Assembly (NCBI GenBank): GCA_963793465.1
Contig: CAWCAJ010000002.1
Span: 186,001-250,000 of the forward strand
DNA length: 64,000 nucleotides
DNA from: CAJQPP01 sp963793465
GTDB taxonomy: Bacteria; Planctomycetota; Planctomycetia; Pirellulales; Pirellulaceae
Direction: 5' to 3'
Below are positions 62,689 to 64,000 of the stretch, one piece after another (the stretch's first letter is position 1; the number at the start of each line of letters is the position of its first letter). The notes under the pieces are model-generated. The model made no database searches and had not been told where the DNA came from. It saw nothing but the letters and a program-made list of their open reading frames with translations. The position numbers and the translations under genes are program-made.

Positions 62689-63051
62689 CAAATACCCAGG
62701 GCGCATGGTGTACCGCGAAGGCGATCGGATCATTGTTAAAATCTCGGTGCGCTTTCGCCGGCGCAATGGGCGGCAGATGATCCTTGCGCGGGCGAGGACG
62801 GAGCCTCTAATTCAAAATCGGAAGACAACGCTTTGGCATTAGCGATTTCCCGGGCCTGGAAGGGGCAGGAAGAACTTGAGTCGGGCCAGTACGCCAGCCT
62901 GGAAGAACTGGCCCGCTCAAAAGGCGTCGATCGCAGTTACGCCGGGCGGCTGCTCAAGCTGACGTCGCTGGCACCGGAGATTGTGGAGGCGATATACTTA
63001 ACAACTGCTGAGCAAACACGGGGCTTTTCGGAGGCAAGCGATGGCGTATAG
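62654..63051 (+). pseudogene. Remnant of the HTH protein that follows such recombinases
   Basis: The frame from 62654 (YPGRMVYREGDRIIVKISVRFRRRNGRQMIL) continues after a small indel near 62790 in the frame of 62833, with ALAISRAWKGQEELESGQYASLEELARSKGVDRSYAGRLLKLTSLAPEIVEAI. This is a ParB-like HTH end that commonly accompanies serine recombinases. After VEAI at about 62995 the match stops abruptly where a TPR fragment on the other strand begins. It is broken and truncated. Confidence 0.75.
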
Positions 63052-63499
63052 CCTTGATGTGGGACTCGGCAAGTTCTTCGGCCTCATCAATCTGCCCAAC
63101 ATCAACGTACACCCCTACAAGCGACGGGCCAAAGATGAAACTTAAGCCGCCGTTTTTCGCGTTGTAGGCTTTTTCTATTAGGGTGAGAGCCTCTTGGTTA
63201 CGTCCAATCTGGGCGTAGTTTACCCCCAGATTTGCACCGGCGAACAAAGTTTTAAAGTCGTGTTCGCCGTGTATCTTGGAATAAACGTCCACCAATTGTT
63301 CGAAAAGTGGAATCGAGACGTTGAGGCGATTGGCGGTAAAATATGCCGTGGCAAGTGCTGCCATTAAATCGCACGTTTGCGGTTCTTCGGTCCAATTTCT
63401 GGATTCGCAAGTATTACGAATATCGTCAAGTAACTGATCAACGGCGTTAGCGCCGGCAGTGAGTTGGCCAGCTGCTGCAGCGACAACCGCTTCTCGGCT
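62954..63499 (-). pseudogene. TPR-protein fragment truncated at a junction
   Basis: From 63499 the frame is open without a good start and codes for helical repeats: GQLTAGANAVDQLLDDIRN, ATAYFTANRLNVSIPLFEQL, LGVNYAQIGRNQEALTLIEKA and VGVYVDVGQIDEAEELAESH. This is the TPR tail typical of planctomycete kinase-TPR proteins. An ATG at 63364 gives 136 residues. The repeats stop at about 63000 where the recombinase HTH remnant begins on the other strand, and the last residues (SPPQSPVPATSA) are read through it. Both ends are missing. Confidence 0.65.
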
Positions 63500-63721
63500 T
63501 TACCGCAGGGGGTTCTGTATGCACTTGGGTTGGCACTATCATTGGGTACTTTGTGGGAATTGGTTCCGGCGAGTCTTGCCTGAGGACCGTTGATCGTGCA
63601 AATCCAGTGTGAGGACCAGACGAGACGTTGCAAGGAGAACTCAACAGGTACAATGAATGGCAACGGGGTTCGCTACAAGCTGATTCCGGAAGTGCGGTAA
63701 CGACTCAAGAGCCAAACATCA

Positions 63722-64000
63722 ATGAATGAAGTCGCCTTAAGACTTGCTCGGCCTGCTGACGCCAATTCGATTGCGAAGTTGATCTTTGATTCATTCGAAG
63801 CGCTTTCTGCCAATTACGGTCAGGCATCCGACTTTGAATCGCCTCCTGCTGACCGAACCCGCCAACGCTTGGACAAACTCCCTCAGTGCAACGACTTTTG
63901 CGTCGTTGCGGAAACTGAGAAGCTGCTGGTCGGGGTAAATTTCATCGACTGCCACGGCGATATTGGTGCCATTGGCGTTTTAGCCGTCTTGCCTTCTTTT
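63722..64000 (+). CDS. GNAT-family acetyltransferase, N-terminal part (cut by window end)
   Basis: A frame from ATG 63722 stays open to the last base. It begins MNEVALRLARPADANSIAKL and continues IFDSFEALS, DRTRQRLD, then FCVVAETEKLLVGVNFID and IGAIGVLAVLPSF, the pattern of GNAT N-acetyltransferases up to the strand that precedes the acetyl-CoA loop. No Shine-Dalgarno sequence is visible. Another frame upstream, ending at 63729, overlaps its start and may be the end of another gene fragment. Confidence 0.85.
   Translation, partial: MNEVALRLARPADANSIAKLIFDSFEALSANYGQASDFESPPADRTRQRLDKLPQCNDFCVVAETEKLLVGVNFIDCHGDIGAIGVLAVLPSF

Overview
The window looks like part of a planctomycete chromosome, most likely Pirellulales. 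The reasons are a planctomycete-style GyrA, very long secreted or pilin-like proteins with acidic D-x-D-x-D-G stretches, an S46 peptidase, a ThuA-domain protein, Gfo/Idh/MocA and alpha-toroid proteins, a conserved 78-residue small protein, moderate-to-high GC and weak Shine-Dalgarno use. This is family recognition by eye; no search was run.

Layout. 1-3256 (minus): the start of ugd, two strong hairpins, then gyrA split by an apparent one-base deletion. 3816-6806 (plus): a zinc-ribbon/alpha-toroid membrane protein and folP. 6838-7237: a repeat cluster with three REP-like hairpins that also supplies the 3' end of an ABC-2 permease gene; permease and ATPase (7222-9519) form one exporter. 9801-26401 (minus): a large type II secretion/type IV pilus-like cluster that ends in a clear terminator. 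In transcription order it holds a second PilB/GspE ATPase, PilT, GspE, an unusual GspF, four prepilin-like proteins and a giant GspK-like protein. 26723-34150: proteins of unknown role, a conserved small protein with its own promoter and terminator, a degenerate subtilase-like protein and a TPR protein. 34406-45723: a bifunctional-nuclease-family protein, an oxidoreductase, an S46 peptidase, a ThuA protein, CysC, a frameshifted acyl-CoA dehydrogenase and an alpha-glucan phosphorylase. 45874-47393: two coiled-coil envelope proteins. 47815-54225 (minus): a Suf Fe-S operon in the order sufR-like, sufC, sufB, sufD, DUF1579, Rieske, MIP18/SufT. 54461-60567 (plus): a Na+:alanine symporter with an EF-hand, a DUF4190-like/GspG-like fusion, a small secreted protein and a tandem parvulin isomerase. 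60817-64000: tRNA-Ser(CGA), its terminator, an integrase remnant, a toxin-antitoxin pair, a decayed serine recombinase module, a TPR fragment and the start of a GNAT gene. This last part looks like an accessory island at a tRNA.

Two window-wide features matter. First, intact-looking genes are broken by small indels at five or six places (gyrA, the GspK-like gene, a prepilin gene, the gene at 28082, an acyl-CoA dehydrogenase gene and perhaps the symporter start). This fits consensus error better than biology, so protein ends there should be corrected before use. Second, most of the larger spacers carry short direct tandem duplications of 12-20 bp in 2-5 copies, all with different units. These, together with the REP-like cluster, the GspF membrane insertion and the EF-hand symporter, are the most unusual features seen. 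No clearly new defence or biosynthetic system was found.
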